The notes: generated from the letters alone by a model not told the origin. A stretch of 64,000 nucleotides of DNA from Chara braunii (GCA_003427395.1 BFEA01000004.1:8630983-8694982), one strand, 5' to 3'. Counted from the stretch's first letter, positions 34,214-43,724 are shown. Numbers and translations: made by a program.

Positions 34214-34237
34214 CCCCCAAAAATAAAAATAAAAAAA

Positions 34238-34330
34238 ATCAAGCGGATAGTAATCAATGCTGCTGTCTCAGGGTCTCCCAACCATAATGGGAAGAAGCAT
34301 TGAGTGTGTGCATCTGATGTAAGGGATGCT
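34238..34330 (+). mobile_element. LINE 3' UTR fragment directly after U6
   Basis: CGGATAGTAATCAATGCTG followed by TCAGGGTCTCCC matches the block just before the LINE 3' end in LINE-D (51,768 onward) and LINE-A (10,344). It lies right after the U6 A-rich tail. It may be a U6-LINE chimera or two adjacent insertions. Confidence 0.45.
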
Positions 34331-34601
34331 GGACCCATTTTCCAGCGTTATTAATATGAAAACATTGAAAAGCCGATTTTTCTGCACTAATAGAAAAATA
34401 AAAAAGAAAAGAAAAAAGGAGAAGGAGTTTGCACTTCACAGCATCATGAGCATGAGAGCTGAATGGAACATGCAGGTAACTATGGATAAACAGCTCATTA
34501 CTTTAGATTGAATCCACACAGAAGCCCGGATTGACTGATCCTAGCGGCTAGCCCCGTCAAGACAAAACCAGAAACAAATAAAAAGGGAGTTGTCCACTCA
34601 C

Positions 34602-34658
34602 CTATAACTTCCATATCCCATGTGAGGAACTTGTTGAGCTTTGATTCCAACTCAGCAG
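34602..34658 (-). CDS. host coiled-coil gene, exon (57 bp)
   Basis: Minus-strand exon between an acceptor ending GGATGCAG and a strong donor GTGAGT. It enters in phase 1 (G|CT) from the exon ending at 37,868 and leaves in phase 1 (G|GC) into the exon at 7,515. It encodes AELESKLNKFLTWDMEVI. An alternative acceptor CAAACAG at 34,717 would give a longer exon entering in phase 0, but then the added residues are not coiled-coil-like, so I prefer the short form. Confidence 0.6.
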   Translation of the reverse strand: MLSWNQSSTSSSHGIWKL

Positions 34659-34763
34659 CTGCATCCACAGTAAGCAATAAACACCCTTGAGTGAAATACT
34701 TCAGCGGAACTTCAACCTGTTTGGTTGTGTATGGGACTGAAGTTACATTAGTCAGTGAACTTT

Positions 34764-34925
34764 TTTTTTTCTTTTTTCTTTTTTCTTTTTTGAAACATCC
34801 CAGGGTCATACCATAGGGGCTGATAAGAGCAGTCCCTTGTGCTATAGTTTTTGGGTGGCTCCCATCCATTGGTGGGGAGCAACACCTGCCAGAAATCGGG
34901 TCGAGCATCCCTTGACACATACATC
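34764..34925 (-). mobile_element. short retroposed element, minus strand
   Basis: The plus strand starts with a T-rich run (a reversed poly(A) tail, TTTTTTCTTTTTTC-like), then CATACCATAGGGGCTG and GGTGGGGAGCAAC, which weakly resemble the LINE 3' end blocks read backwards. It is flanked by AGTCAGTGAACTT (34,751) and AGTCAGTGGACTT (34,924). A similar intron segment at 37,505-37,520 shows the uninterrupted site. Confidence 0.55.
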
Positions 34926-35188
34926 AGTCAGTGGACTTAGTTTGCAAACCAGCTGGCATCCAGGACAGAAGGTAAAGTTACACCCCCTGTTTTTTGGCAT
35001 GTTTTCAAAAGGGCGGTTTGGATAGGCAGACCGGGCTGTACCCAAGCAGAGGCTTGGCTGTGATCGGTGTACACTGTTGCAGAATGAGACACTGGACCCG
35101 GTTTCCAGCACAAGCCAAACCTGAGTAACGACCTGAATACTTCCAGGTGGAATTGTGAGGTCCCCGGCCTCGTCTTATTATTATTTAT

Positions 35189-35420
35189 CATGGCTACCAT
35201 CTGGACATCCGGACAGGCGTCCAGAGTCCAGACGGTCTGCTGTCCGGTGTCTGGACGCAGGACCGTAGGAGGCCCGTCCGGAAGGGGCCAAACCCACGAA
35301 ATTCAAAAAAAAAATGGGGCACCCTAGACCTGTTCCTTGGGTCCAGGACGCCCCCTGAAAAATGTTTCTATGATTTTTGGGGCCGGTATCGGCCGTACAG
35401 GGCGGCCGGACCGACCCCTT
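35189..35420 (-). repeat. TCCGGA-rich repeat, copy 4 (reverse orientation)
   Basis: The plus strand begins CATGGCTACC, the complement of the GGTAGCCATG end of copies 2 and 5, followed by CCGGAC words, an A9 run and CATAGAAACATTTTTC complement blocks in the same order as copy 2 reversed. Confidence 0.6.
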
Positions 35421-35619
35421 TTCTATTTGCATCCTGGGCAGACTGTTGGAGGCAGAGCGCAGTTCCCCAGTGACAAAGGGAAGAACGGGCGGATCTAGGC
35501 ACTTCAGAGTGCTTTCTTGCCCACCCGCCGCCGCCACACACACGCACACTCACACACACACAGAGGGAGAGGGAGAGAGAGCCTTTGTTACTGTTGTGGA
35601 CTGGTGCGCACATGCAAGG

Positions 35620-35621
<2 letters not shown>

Positions 35622-35681
<60 letters not shown>

Positions 35682-35682
35682 N

Positions 35683-35765
<83 letters not shown>
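35622..35765. repeat. (GA)n microsatellite with one N
   Basis: About 145 bp of GA repeats with an unresolved base at 35,682. A short (CA)n lies upstream at 35,537-35,560. Confidence 0.95.
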
Positions 35766-35767
<2 letters not shown>

Positions 35768-36045
35768 TGAACTCAGACTTCAAACTTTGAACTTTAAATT
35801 ATGAACTGCTAAACTCTTGAACTTCATTTAATATTTACCTTTATTCAGTTTTACTGTGGAGTGTTCTTTTTTTGTTTCATCACTTTTTCTTCCCTTGCAG
35901 CAGTTGGTGCTTTGCAGTGACTGTGCCAGCACAGTGCATGTCAAGGAATGATCATTCATGCTTGTCATATATGCCAACAGCTATGTCTTCCTGGAACACT
36001 TCCCCTTAAGTCATGGTTACACGATGAAACTGCATAAGAGACCGG

Positions 36046-36228
36046 CAAGGTTTTTTTTTTCTTTCAATCCGGACCGATCCGGACATGATCATCCGGACCA
36101 TCCAGACTGATCCGGACCATGTCCGGACGGTCCGAACTGGTCCGGAAATCCGGATGTCCGGATCATATCCGGACCGACTGGTTGTCTGGGTCCAGATTGG
36201 TCCGGTGTCCGGGTCCGCGGTAGCCATG
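36046..36228 (+). repeat. TCCGGA-rich repeat, copy 5
   Basis: A T-rich start, then more than ten TCCGGA words, including CATGTCCGGACGGTCCG, and the end GGTAGCCATG. It is the densest copy in the window. Confidence 0.65.
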
Positions 36229-36681
36229 TTATTTATAATGCAAGTTGATGCTTCCTTTTTTACTATTTATAATGCATGCAATGAACCCAGTCTCGTTATT
36301 CCATCATTTCGACAAACAGCAATGTCGTGCAATGTCGTGAGATAATCAATCCAATAAGTCCATAGTTCGAAGTCGTTGAATTACATGTTTTCTCATGAAG
36401 TCTCAAAGTCCACAGTATCCAGAAAAGAGAGGAGGGGAGAATAGACAGTCCGGAGGAGAAGTGTAAAACAGCAATTAAGCCCCTTTCTCCTTCAGGCTCT
36501 CCACCTCTGCCACGTCAGCAACCTGCACTCAATGTGCCACGTCAGCACTCTGTACTCCAGGTGACATGTGGACGATGTAGAAGCAGCCCCTCACAAATAA
36601 GCAATCCTCCGACAGCGAGAAGAATCGGCGGCAGCTTGGCATCAGAAGAAAACAGGTACGTACGCACGACAACTCACATTA

Positions 36682-36689
<8 letters not shown>

Positions 36690-36772
<83 letters not shown>

Positions 36773-36812
36773 CACACATGCACACACACACATACACACA
36801 ACACACACACAC
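36690..36812. repeat. (CT)n(CA)n microsatellite
   Basis: CT repeats at 36,690-36,712, then CA repeats to about 36,811 with a few interruptions. Confidence 0.95.
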
Positions 36813-36907
36813 TCATTCCCTCGCCGTCATCTACGGTCACGGCATTGGCCGCACTCCTCTTCCTCTCTCTATACTACAATATCTGGCTGGCACCCATCAA
36901 GCACCCT

Positions 36908-36987
36908 GGCGCCAGCACTCCCTTTGAAGTCCCACGTGCAGCTTCGTGGCGCCAGCACTCCCTTTCAAGTCCCAGGTGCAGCTTCGT
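36908..36987. repeat. 40-bp tandem duplication
   Basis: Two 40-bp units starting GGCGCCAGCACTCCCTTT at 36,908 and 36,948 with few differences. Confidence 0.8.
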
Positions 36988-37432
36988 GGCCGCAAGCAAC
37001 TCACAAGACGGAATGCCCACGCAGTGGCAAGGTCAACCTTTTGTAGCGTTGACTCGCGCTGTCCAGGGTCAGCGTCGGTCCATGTGAGGGCCCGAATCAT
37101 CCGATTAGTTCCAGTTTCGGTCCGGACTCCTCTAGGCCTGAATCTTTCAGAATCTGCAGACAACTGTTACATCATTCCAGATCGACGGCCAGGAAATCTT
37201 GGGTGTTGACTTTGACTTCTCGGATCTGGGCCTGGGTCCACGAGTTGACTGTTGACGTTTCAGTCAACTGTTGGCCTGGTCCATTTTCAAGGCCTGTTTG
37301 ACGCCTCTTTTTCAAGGCCTGCCCGTTTGTGCTTGTCTGTGGGTGCGTCGAGAGCCCAGCAGCTCAAGTTGGCACACGAGTTACAGCATGCAAGTCGATG
37401 CTTCGTTTTTGTTTTTGAAAAAAAACAGGCAA
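36988..37432. other. intron sequence, no feature recognised
   Basis: Several GTTGAC phrases near 37,040-37,265 but no exon or known repeat. Confidence 0.3.
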
Positions 37433-37530
37433 TAAACACATTGAGCAAAATACTTTAGCAGAACTTCAACCTGTTGATCATGTTTATGGGATTAAAATTC
37501 AATTAGTTGGTGAACTTAGTTTGCAAACTT
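37433..37530 (-). repeat. intron segment resembling 34,673-34,770 and 34,926-34,950
   Basis: Shares GCAATAAACAC, GAACTTCAACCTGTT and GAACTTAGTTTGCAAAC with the intron side of the exon at 34.6 kb, in the same order. It lacks the insertion found there at 34,764-34,925. Confidence 0.55.
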
Positions 37531-37713
37531 TGCACCACTAATTGATGAGGGAGACACAAACTTCAACCATTGCCGTGGGCACCCTTGTTGTCGAGAGACG
37601 GTTCCTCTACTAGTCAATGAGGGCAACAAAAACTCCGTTGTTTGCTCTGCTAGTTGACGAGGGTGAAAACAACTTCAAGTGTTGGAGCGGGAACCTTAGT
37701 TTTCGCTCTACTA

Positions 37714-37818
37714 CCATCTTCACCCAAATAGAACGCCCAGTCGTTATCGCTGCATGTGGACTGAAAGCTGCGCAAAATACAGCAATAATGAAAGCACGTT
37801 GTATTGGGGTGAAGAAGG
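37714..37818. mobile_element. 105-bp MITE, copy 2
   Basis: Starts CCATCTTCACCCAAATAG and ends with GGGGTGAAGAAGG between two TA dinucleotides. Its length is identical to the copy in the gypsy-A LTR. The arms are more diverged from each other (GAACGCCC against GCACGTTG), so it looks older. Confidence 0.85.
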
Positions 37819-37867
37819 TAGTTGATGAGCGTGACAAAAAAATTGAACCGTTGCAGTGCAGGCAGAC

Positions 37868-38042
37868 CTTGTTTCTCCTTCGACTCCAGCAGCATCCTTG
37901 TTTCATTTACTTTGGAGTCAATTTCCTCTGCTTCTCTGTCAATTGCATTGATCAGCCTCCATTGGTTTTCGGCTTTCTCATTTGCAAGGGCCAGCTCCCT
38001 CGTCTTCATGACCAAATTCTGCTCAAGCTGATGATTGGTCAC
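37868..38042 (-). CDS. host coiled-coil gene, exon (175 bp)
   Basis: Minus-strand exon after the acceptor GATGCTGCAG, entering in phase 0 and encoding VTNHQLEQNLVMKTREL, then NEKAENQWRLINAIDREAEE and a final stretch with RMLLESKEKQ. The donor after CAAG is GTCTGC (weak), leaving in phase 1 to match the exon at 34,658. A stronger-looking internal donor GTAAAT after EEIDSK (left edge 37,911) would leave in phase 0. The longer form gives a continuous coiled coil across the junction, so it is preferred. All residues are typical of long coiled-coil proteins; no motor or other catalytic domain is seen. Confidence 0.6.
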
Positions 38043-38149
38043 CTGCAGCATCACCATCACAGAAGAATCCAGGCAAAACTGTTAAAGACGGATGTCTCAA
38101 CCTCAACGGTCAGCAGATGACAGTGGTACTGGCACATCCAACAGATCAC

Positions 38150-38212
38150 CTCATTCCTTAATTGATAGACTAATCCCCCATTATCATCATCATACAGCTC
38201 AACTACCAAATG
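38150..38212 (-). CDS. possible host exon (21 codons)
   Basis: A 63-bp open stretch in phase 0 between AG (TTTTAAG) and GTGATC on the minus strand, encoding HLVVELYDDDNGGLVYQLRN plus one Glu. It lies between two better supported exons, but its residues are less coiled-coil-like and the acceptor lacks a pyrimidine tract. Confidence 0.3.
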
Positions 38213-38519
38213 CTTAAAATTGCACATAGGCCTGCTATGGCACATTATGATTGGATGGCTCATTTCAATTCCAAATCTCAACTCAAAATACACCTCTCAA
38301 AATTGGAACCAGCCATGGGGGCCTCGTCCCACTAGCAGCGTTCAGTTTCCTCAGCGCCCGAATCTGGACTAGTTTGTGGAGACGTGCAGGAAATCACGTT
38401 GAGTTTCCTCGACTGCACATCAGATTCTCCACAAACACGTCCAGATTTGGGCATGAGATTGCGGAGACTTGGATAATCTACCAAATGATTGTTGAATCAA
38501 CTTGAATGTAGATTAAGGA

Positions 38520-38857
38520 ACCTCAACACTGCTAGTGGGATGCGGCCCGAGGAGATGAACACTGCCTATTGTAACGAGTATTGTAACTTAAACTTTTAAG
38601 AATGATACCCACAAATTGAGACATCCTCCAAATTTTAGAGAAAGAAAAATGAAGAAACAAAAAGACGGCACCAAGTTAGCAACGACTTTTCGACTCCATA
38701 ACGGGGACTACTTGAGATTATGTACAGATGAAATCAAAGAATGAATGCTATCATTGCCACCTGTGACTCTCCATGAAATGCCTCTACTGGATGGGTCTAC
38801 CCATCTGAATGCAAACGCACAGAGCAAGAAGCAAAGGAGCACTTTCCAATTTTGAGG
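38520..38857. other. intron sequence, no feature recognised
   Basis: Nothing supported beyond AT-rich sequence leading into the GAA tract. Confidence 0.3.
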
Positions 38858-38943
38858 AAGAAGAAGAAGAAGAAGAAGAAGAAGAAGAAGAAAAAAAAGA
38901 ATAAGAGGAGGAGGAGGGGGAGAAGCAGACGAAGAAGAAGAAG

Positions 38944-38972
<29 letters not shown>
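38858..38972. repeat. (GAA)n microsatellite
   Basis: Two (GAA/AAG)n blocks separated by an AGGAGGAGGAGG-type interruption. Confidence 0.9.
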
Positions 38973-38974
<2 letters not shown>

Positions 38975-39332
38975 CACAGGGTAGATTCCTGGTCCACAGT
39001 TCAGCACACAAGGTCAGTGCAAAATGATTGGAAAAGTTCAGATTATCACTGCACAAGTGTGCAATGCAACATACCATTACAAGAGGAAGCCTATAACAGT
39101 GCGCTTTGCTATAACAGTGTGCTTTGCTTGTACTAGTGAAAAACATGGAGCCTCCGCAATGGCAACGGTCCAACGGATACGTCAGAACATGCAACTAAGA
39201 CATGCAAAGATGTATTCTCTGTGAGATATAAAGCCTAGGACATATTTGATTATATAGATGTGTATGGCACTGTATGATCTATTTTCATGTTTCACCAACA
39301 ACTGTTTTGCTGCAGCCCTAGCAAGGTTGTAC

Positions 39333-39443
39333 CTTGAGCTCCTCCACGCACGAATTCCTCATCTGCATTAATGCTGCCATTTCCCTCTTCAACTGCTCTT
39401 CTTTCTGAATCATGATTTCAATTCGATCTTGCTGATCCGATAC
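39333..39443 (-). CDS. host coiled-coil gene, exon (37 codons)
   Basis: Minus-strand exon with acceptor TTTTTGGCAG and donor GTACAA, phase 0 at both ends. It encodes VSDQQDRIEIMIQKEEQLKR then EMAALMQMRNSCVEELK, clear heptad-style coiled coil. It follows the exon at 43.6 kb in gene orientation. The intron between them (about 4.2 kb) holds minus-strand LINE ends, a CA tract and TCCGGA repeats. Confidence 0.65.
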
Positions 39444-39562
39444 CTGCCAAAAAGAGGGATTGCAGACGAGCAACGCAGGCAACAGATGAACCAGAGACAA
39501 AGTCTGCGCAATCTTTACGCCAATAAGGACGACCAAGGCGGCATTTGAGGGTTGAACCGACA

Positions 39563-39650
39563 AGCGTACCTCAGCTGGTACACCCATCAACTGCTGAAAT
39601 ACAGACCCAAGGTTGAACCCAGATACCATCAGATGAACAACAACAATTCT
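39563..39650 (+). repeat. tRNA-derived SINE, copy 2
   Basis: CCTCAGCTGGTACACCCATC, then CTGAAATACAGACCC and the B-box-like AGGTTGAACCC, aligned throughout with copy 1 at 33,189. It ends in an AACAACAACAA tail. Confidence 0.6.
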
Positions 39651-39689
39651 GAATTACATGGGGCCAGTCAGTTCAATGAATACCTCAAA

Positions 39690-40161
39690 GCCATTGCCCT
39701 TTTTTTTTTCTTTTTTTTTTTGATAAGACAGGGCCTTATGGTCCTGGCTCCTATTCTGGGGAGCGTCAGTCCGGTTCCTGTTCCCCCAGCAAGTCAAAAT
39801 ACATAGTACATGAGACAGAACACGCTCACGCTTCCTTCCGTTCAGGCCGAAGGACCCATGATCAGCATTGATTGCTCCATCATGGTGGAGGATTGACTGT
39901 CAGCTTGCCCAGATCCTCTCTTTCCTCTCAGACCTGATGAACAGATCTGTCGGATGGTTCTATGTTCCCTAGAAAGAGTTCAATCGTTGACCTTGACGGC
40001 CTGTGTCTAACCCCTTGTACTATCTAGCCTATGACCCAATTTGACCATCCTTCCTCTAATGGTGAACCCCGTTACAGCATTGCCCTTTTGGAAAACCTTG
40101 ATTAGTGTATCTCTTTTCTCCCCCCATCTGAGTCAGACTTGCTTCTGCCATTGCCCTTTTT
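39690..40161 (-). mobile_element. LINE 3' end fragments in a short chain, minus strand
   Basis: After a T-rich run (39,701-39,721, a reversed poly(A)), the plus strand reads the complement of the LINE 3' end (CCTTATGGTCC, then ATTCTGGGGAGC). GCCATTGCCCTTTTT occurs at 39,690-39,704 and 40,147-40,161, with a third CATTGCCCTTTT at 40,078. The phrase brackets a LINE fragment of about 370 bp and a 57-bp piece. Confidence 0.65.
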
Positions 40162-41930
40162 ATTCTCATTTTTAACACAAAACACACTCCCGCCCCTTCT
40201 ATTCTGGGGGGCAACAGTCCTGTTACTCTTCACCGGCAAGCCTGAAAAGCATCACATGAAGCGATGGAGCAACTCTGCCAAGGCTTGAGGCGCCATAGAA
40301 AATGAGCTGTTGTTACACTGCAGAGGGTGGCAGCCGGGCTTTCACTGTTTCAACCCCCTCCTAGCCAGGAGATGCTCTGTGTACCCAGACGCTCAGGGTT
40401 AGAGCGGGCCATGATCGTCCTCCTCCTCTGCACTGTAACAATGCTCCTGCTGCTGAAAGTCTGCCGCTTTGAATGCAGCGGCTGCATCAATTCACCACTG
40501 ATCCCCGCATCTAGCATTATTCCTAGAATCCATCATCTTCCCCACTATATGGTCCTCTATTGCGAGGCTAATTGTTCTACCTCCCCGCTCCCCCAGTTCT
40601 TCCAAACACAGCTCTCTTCTCTGCATTACAGTTTCCTCAATTTCCCTCTTTTAATGTGAACATCCCCGGCCACACACCCCACTGTCCCCCTGAAGACACC
40701 AGCCGGGCGACCAGCGCCCTTCCCTCGCCTATCCTACAATTCTAAACTATACTCGCTGCCCCAGGCCAGAGGAGATAACAACGTATCTCCTGCAGGTTCC
40801 GGAGATCCAACCAACACCTCCCCCACTTTTTTATCGAGTGCCATCAGTCCCCACCCCTATCCGCGCACCATGATTTTCCATACTCAACAGGTTCCGACCT
40901 CCCCTTCCACGGCTACGTTCTCCCAATATCAGCTAGGCAACCTACTTTTACCCAATCCATCCGTGTCCCTCTCTTCCGTTCCCCCCTTTTCCTAATCTAC
41001 CTTCCCTGGTGCGAACTGGGGCTGTCCCTCCTAATGGCATATCCCAAGACCTCCCATTCCTCTTCGGGCTCCATGTCTGGTGCCGGCTGTCATTCCAACC
41101 GAGCAGATCCCCAAACTTTTACGAACCATTCACCAGGTCAAATTCGACCAGTGCCGGGAACGAGTGCCGGGAACGATCTCCATGTTCTATAAAACAGGGA
41201 ATCCTCATAGAGAGGGGCCCGAGAGTTCAGCTGCCTGCGTTGGAAGTCAGCCACTATTGCCTGTCTGATTGCTTGGCTGACTGCCGCCCTTATTGCCTCC
41301 ATTGCTGGTTTCTCGCTTCCTTTCACAACCGCACACCAGGTTTTCCAAATTCCCCAGCAGGCAGCGGCTTTGGTTATCTCCCCAGCATACTGGGTGGCAC
41401 CACGATCCTGCTTGATCTCGCCTGCTTGTACCAGGGGTCCCAACAGTATCCCCTCCGTTGTCAGTTGCTTTCGGGAGAGCGGGGTCCAGTCTGCCATCGC
41501 TTGCTCCCACCATTCCCAAACCCTGACTGCATATTCACATCCCAGGAACAAGTGGGGGATTGTCTCGTTGGCCTGTCCACACACACAGCAGCTCGTGTTA
41601 TGATACTGTGATTCGGAGGACTGCCACTCTGCGGTGGCCACTGCCAGATGGACGATCATCCACAGCAGACCGGCCTATTTCTGATCCGGAAGCATACCGT
41701 TGAGCTGTGTGAACCGGCGCATTGTTGCCGGATACCACCTTTTCAATGTCTGCTGTGGCACCCACCGTCTCTTTCTCCCTCTCCCTTTGAGCTCATCACT
41801 GATATCATATGGCTGGAGCAATTGCAGATTAAGGATTTTGTGGAGGCTTGGAACAGCGAAACGTGCCGGCGCCCTTTTGAAAAGCGAAAAAAGGTAGTAC
41901 TCGGCACTGAGGGGCATTGAGGAATGATCT
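40162..41930 (-). mobile_element. LINE-E, 5'-truncated, minus strand
   Basis: The 3' end lies near 40,162-40,215 (ATTCTGGGGGGCAAC complement block), a long 3' UTR runs to about 41,000, and coding sequence lies at 41,138-41,920. The coding part includes RWVPQQTLKRWYPATMRRF, a stop, then CCVCGQANETIPHLFLGC, the zf-RVT type C-terminus of a LINE ORF2. This finger sequence is closer to a generic plant LINE than to LINE-A/B/D, so E may be a sister family. Confidence 0.7.
41138..41920 (-). pseudogene. LINE-E ORF2 C-terminus
   Basis: Two frames, 41,920-41,675 and 41,659-41,138, are separated by a stop. The second has the zinc-finger-like C-X2-C-X6-H-X4-C, then YAVRVWEWWEQAM and a helical tail ending at 41,138. 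No reverse transcriptase palm remains. Confidence 0.65.
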
Positions 41931-42480
41931 GCCCAAAATTAGAGGAAATTGAGGAATGATGACCTTATTTCAAAACTCACATCCTTATTTTTTACGTTTT
42001 AAATCGTCCCGCACACCACTTCACCATGACCATTCTCTGATGGGTCATCCATTGCTCGTACCTGTGGTAACAACATAGTAAATGCTCAGTCAGTTTGTGA
42101 CTAAGCGTCCATAGCTGGGTTGTCCATAGTTGCAGTATGACATCGGGTACGCAGAAGATGGATGGTTGGGAGTACAAAGTAGGATGTCGGAGGCACTGAT
42201 GAAGTATCCCACTTTGATAAAACTTCTGGAAGCACAGGCATAGGGGTATGAAGGATGATGATAATGAGAACAAAGTAGGATGGTAGAGACTCTGTAGAGT
42301 ATAAATATTATAAAATCAAGAACAGAGAAGATTGTCAACACTCTCAAGTGGCAATCAATTGGAGGACTATAATCCAGAGTGTTAAGTCTTTTAAACTCAG
42401 TTTTTTTTTTTTTTTTTTGGGGGGGGGGGTCAAGATCCTTGTCTTTTTACTATTCCTGGAAACCTCGTTCAGCATCCTGT
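41931..42480. other. intron sequence with T/G homopolymer run
   Basis: No exon is seen. A T17 run joined to a G11 run lies at about 42,402-42,430. Confidence 0.35.
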
Positions 42481-42499
42481 ACATCTTTACCATTGTTAC

Positions 42500-42645
42500 C
42501 CAGGACACGGACATCCAGACATCCAGACACTGACACCACTCCCATGTCTGGATGAAACCGGACGTCAGCTTAACCGGACATGCATCCGGGCATCCAGACA
42601 TTCAGACGTGGACGGTCCGGCTGGATGTGTGGATGTGCGGATTCA
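42500..42645. repeat. TCCGGA/CCAGACA-rich repeat, copy 6
   Basis: GGACATCCAGACATCCAGAC, ACCGGACATGCATCCGGGC and GACGGTCCGGCTGGATG words. Divergent from the other copies and without the GTAGCCATG end. Confidence 0.4.
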
Positions 42646-42684
42646 CAAAAGAGGAAACAAACAGACAAACAAGCAAACAACCTG

Positions 42685-42687
<3 letters not shown>

Positions 42688-42730
<43 letters not shown>

Positions 42731-42740
42731 ACACACAGAA
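42688..42740. repeat. (CA)n microsatellite
   Basis: About 50 bp of CA with two GA interruptions. Confidence 0.95.
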
Positions 42741-42752
42741 ATCAAAGCACAT

Positions 42753-43014
42753 AACTGCTGCAGCCGCAGCAGCAGGAACAGCAGCTGCACCTGCTGTGGC
42801 AGCTGAGGTGCAGCTGTTGTTGCAGCTGCAGCTGCAAAGGAGGTGCAGCTGTTGCAGCTGCTGTTCCTGATGCTGCTGCTGTTGCAGCTGCTGTTCCTGC
42901 TGTTGTTGTTGCAGCCGCAACTACAGCAGATACAGCAGAAGCAGATGCAGCTGCATATGCAACTTCTGTTGAAGCAGCAGATGCAACCGCTGTTGCAGAT
43001 GCAGATGCAACCTC
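42753..43014. repeat. degenerate GCN/TGC trinucleotide tract
   Basis: About 260 bp of CAGCTG, GCAGCTGTTGCAGCTGCTG and related words with strict three-base periodicity. Reading frames across it are Ala-, Gln- or Cys/Ser-rich by composition only. Confidence 0.7.
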
Positions 43015-43019
43015 CCTGC

Positions 43020-43237
43020 GCTGATTCGGGCACTTCAGGGCCCGTTGGGTTAGACCCCCAATGAAAAAAAGATGTCACCAACGACTTGGCGGGGGCACCC
43101 AGGCCCTCAAAAACGGCCTGGGCACCGCCAAAATAAAATTTGAATCTTTTGGGAATCGGCCCCATCCGGACCTACCGGACCAAACACCAGACCCGGACTG
43201 TCTGAATCGGGATCCGGACGTCAGTCTGGCAACCATG
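43020..43237 (+). repeat. TCCGGA-rich repeat, copy 7
   Basis: Has a CCCCCAATGAAAAAAAGATG start block, an AAAATAAAATTTGAATC middle, CATCCGGACCTACCGGACC words and the end CTGGCAACCATG, comparable to GTAGCCATG. Same order of parts as copy 2. Confidence 0.55.
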
Positions 43238-43625
43238 ATCTTTACTCACTCAACGTGTACCTTACAGAATGTCCCATTGATGTCAAATGCTCCAATAGCA
43301 AAAATCAATGACTCAAGTAAACAATTGTTTTGAATGTTTAAAATGGCCCAAAATATCACAGAGAAACGAGGAGGAGCATGAGGGAGGAGACCTAGCATGC
43401 TTTTTTCCTTTTCTCTGACCATTTGGAAACTGAGACTGATGGTATGATCAGTCTGCCACTTCCCGATTTGAATGCTCACAATCAAAGACGCAATCTGACG
43501 GCAAGTCAAGATTACAGATAAATATCGGATAAACTACAACAAAGAGTACCTTGATTCATTCAACAAGGAAAAAACTTCAAGCATAATGCTCCAAAAAGCC
43601 AGAGCGCACTCCACAGGTCACTTAC

Positions 43626-43724
43626 TTTATCATTCAGCTTCTTCCGGAGTTCTCGCTCTGCCTGAAGCTCTGTGTGCAGCTTCTCCCTCTCTCTTGATGC
43701 AGCCATTTCCGCATTCTTCTGATC
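43626..43724 (-). CDS. host coiled-coil gene, exon (33 codons)
   Basis: The clearest exon of the gene. The acceptor is CTGCTAGCAG, the donor a consensus GTAAGT, phase 0 at both ends. It encodes DQKNAEMAASREREKLH then TELQAERELRKKLNDK, highly charged coiled coil. It is the most 5' exon I can find; earlier exons must lie right of 43.8 kb, past LINE-D and the gypsy elements, or outside the window. A long structural, cytoskeletal or ciliary protein would fit, but that is a guess. Confidence 0.7.

Noticed and set aside
35377-35804. Arg-Glu repeat frames at 35.4-35.8 kb
   Set aside because: Translation of a (GA)n microsatellite.
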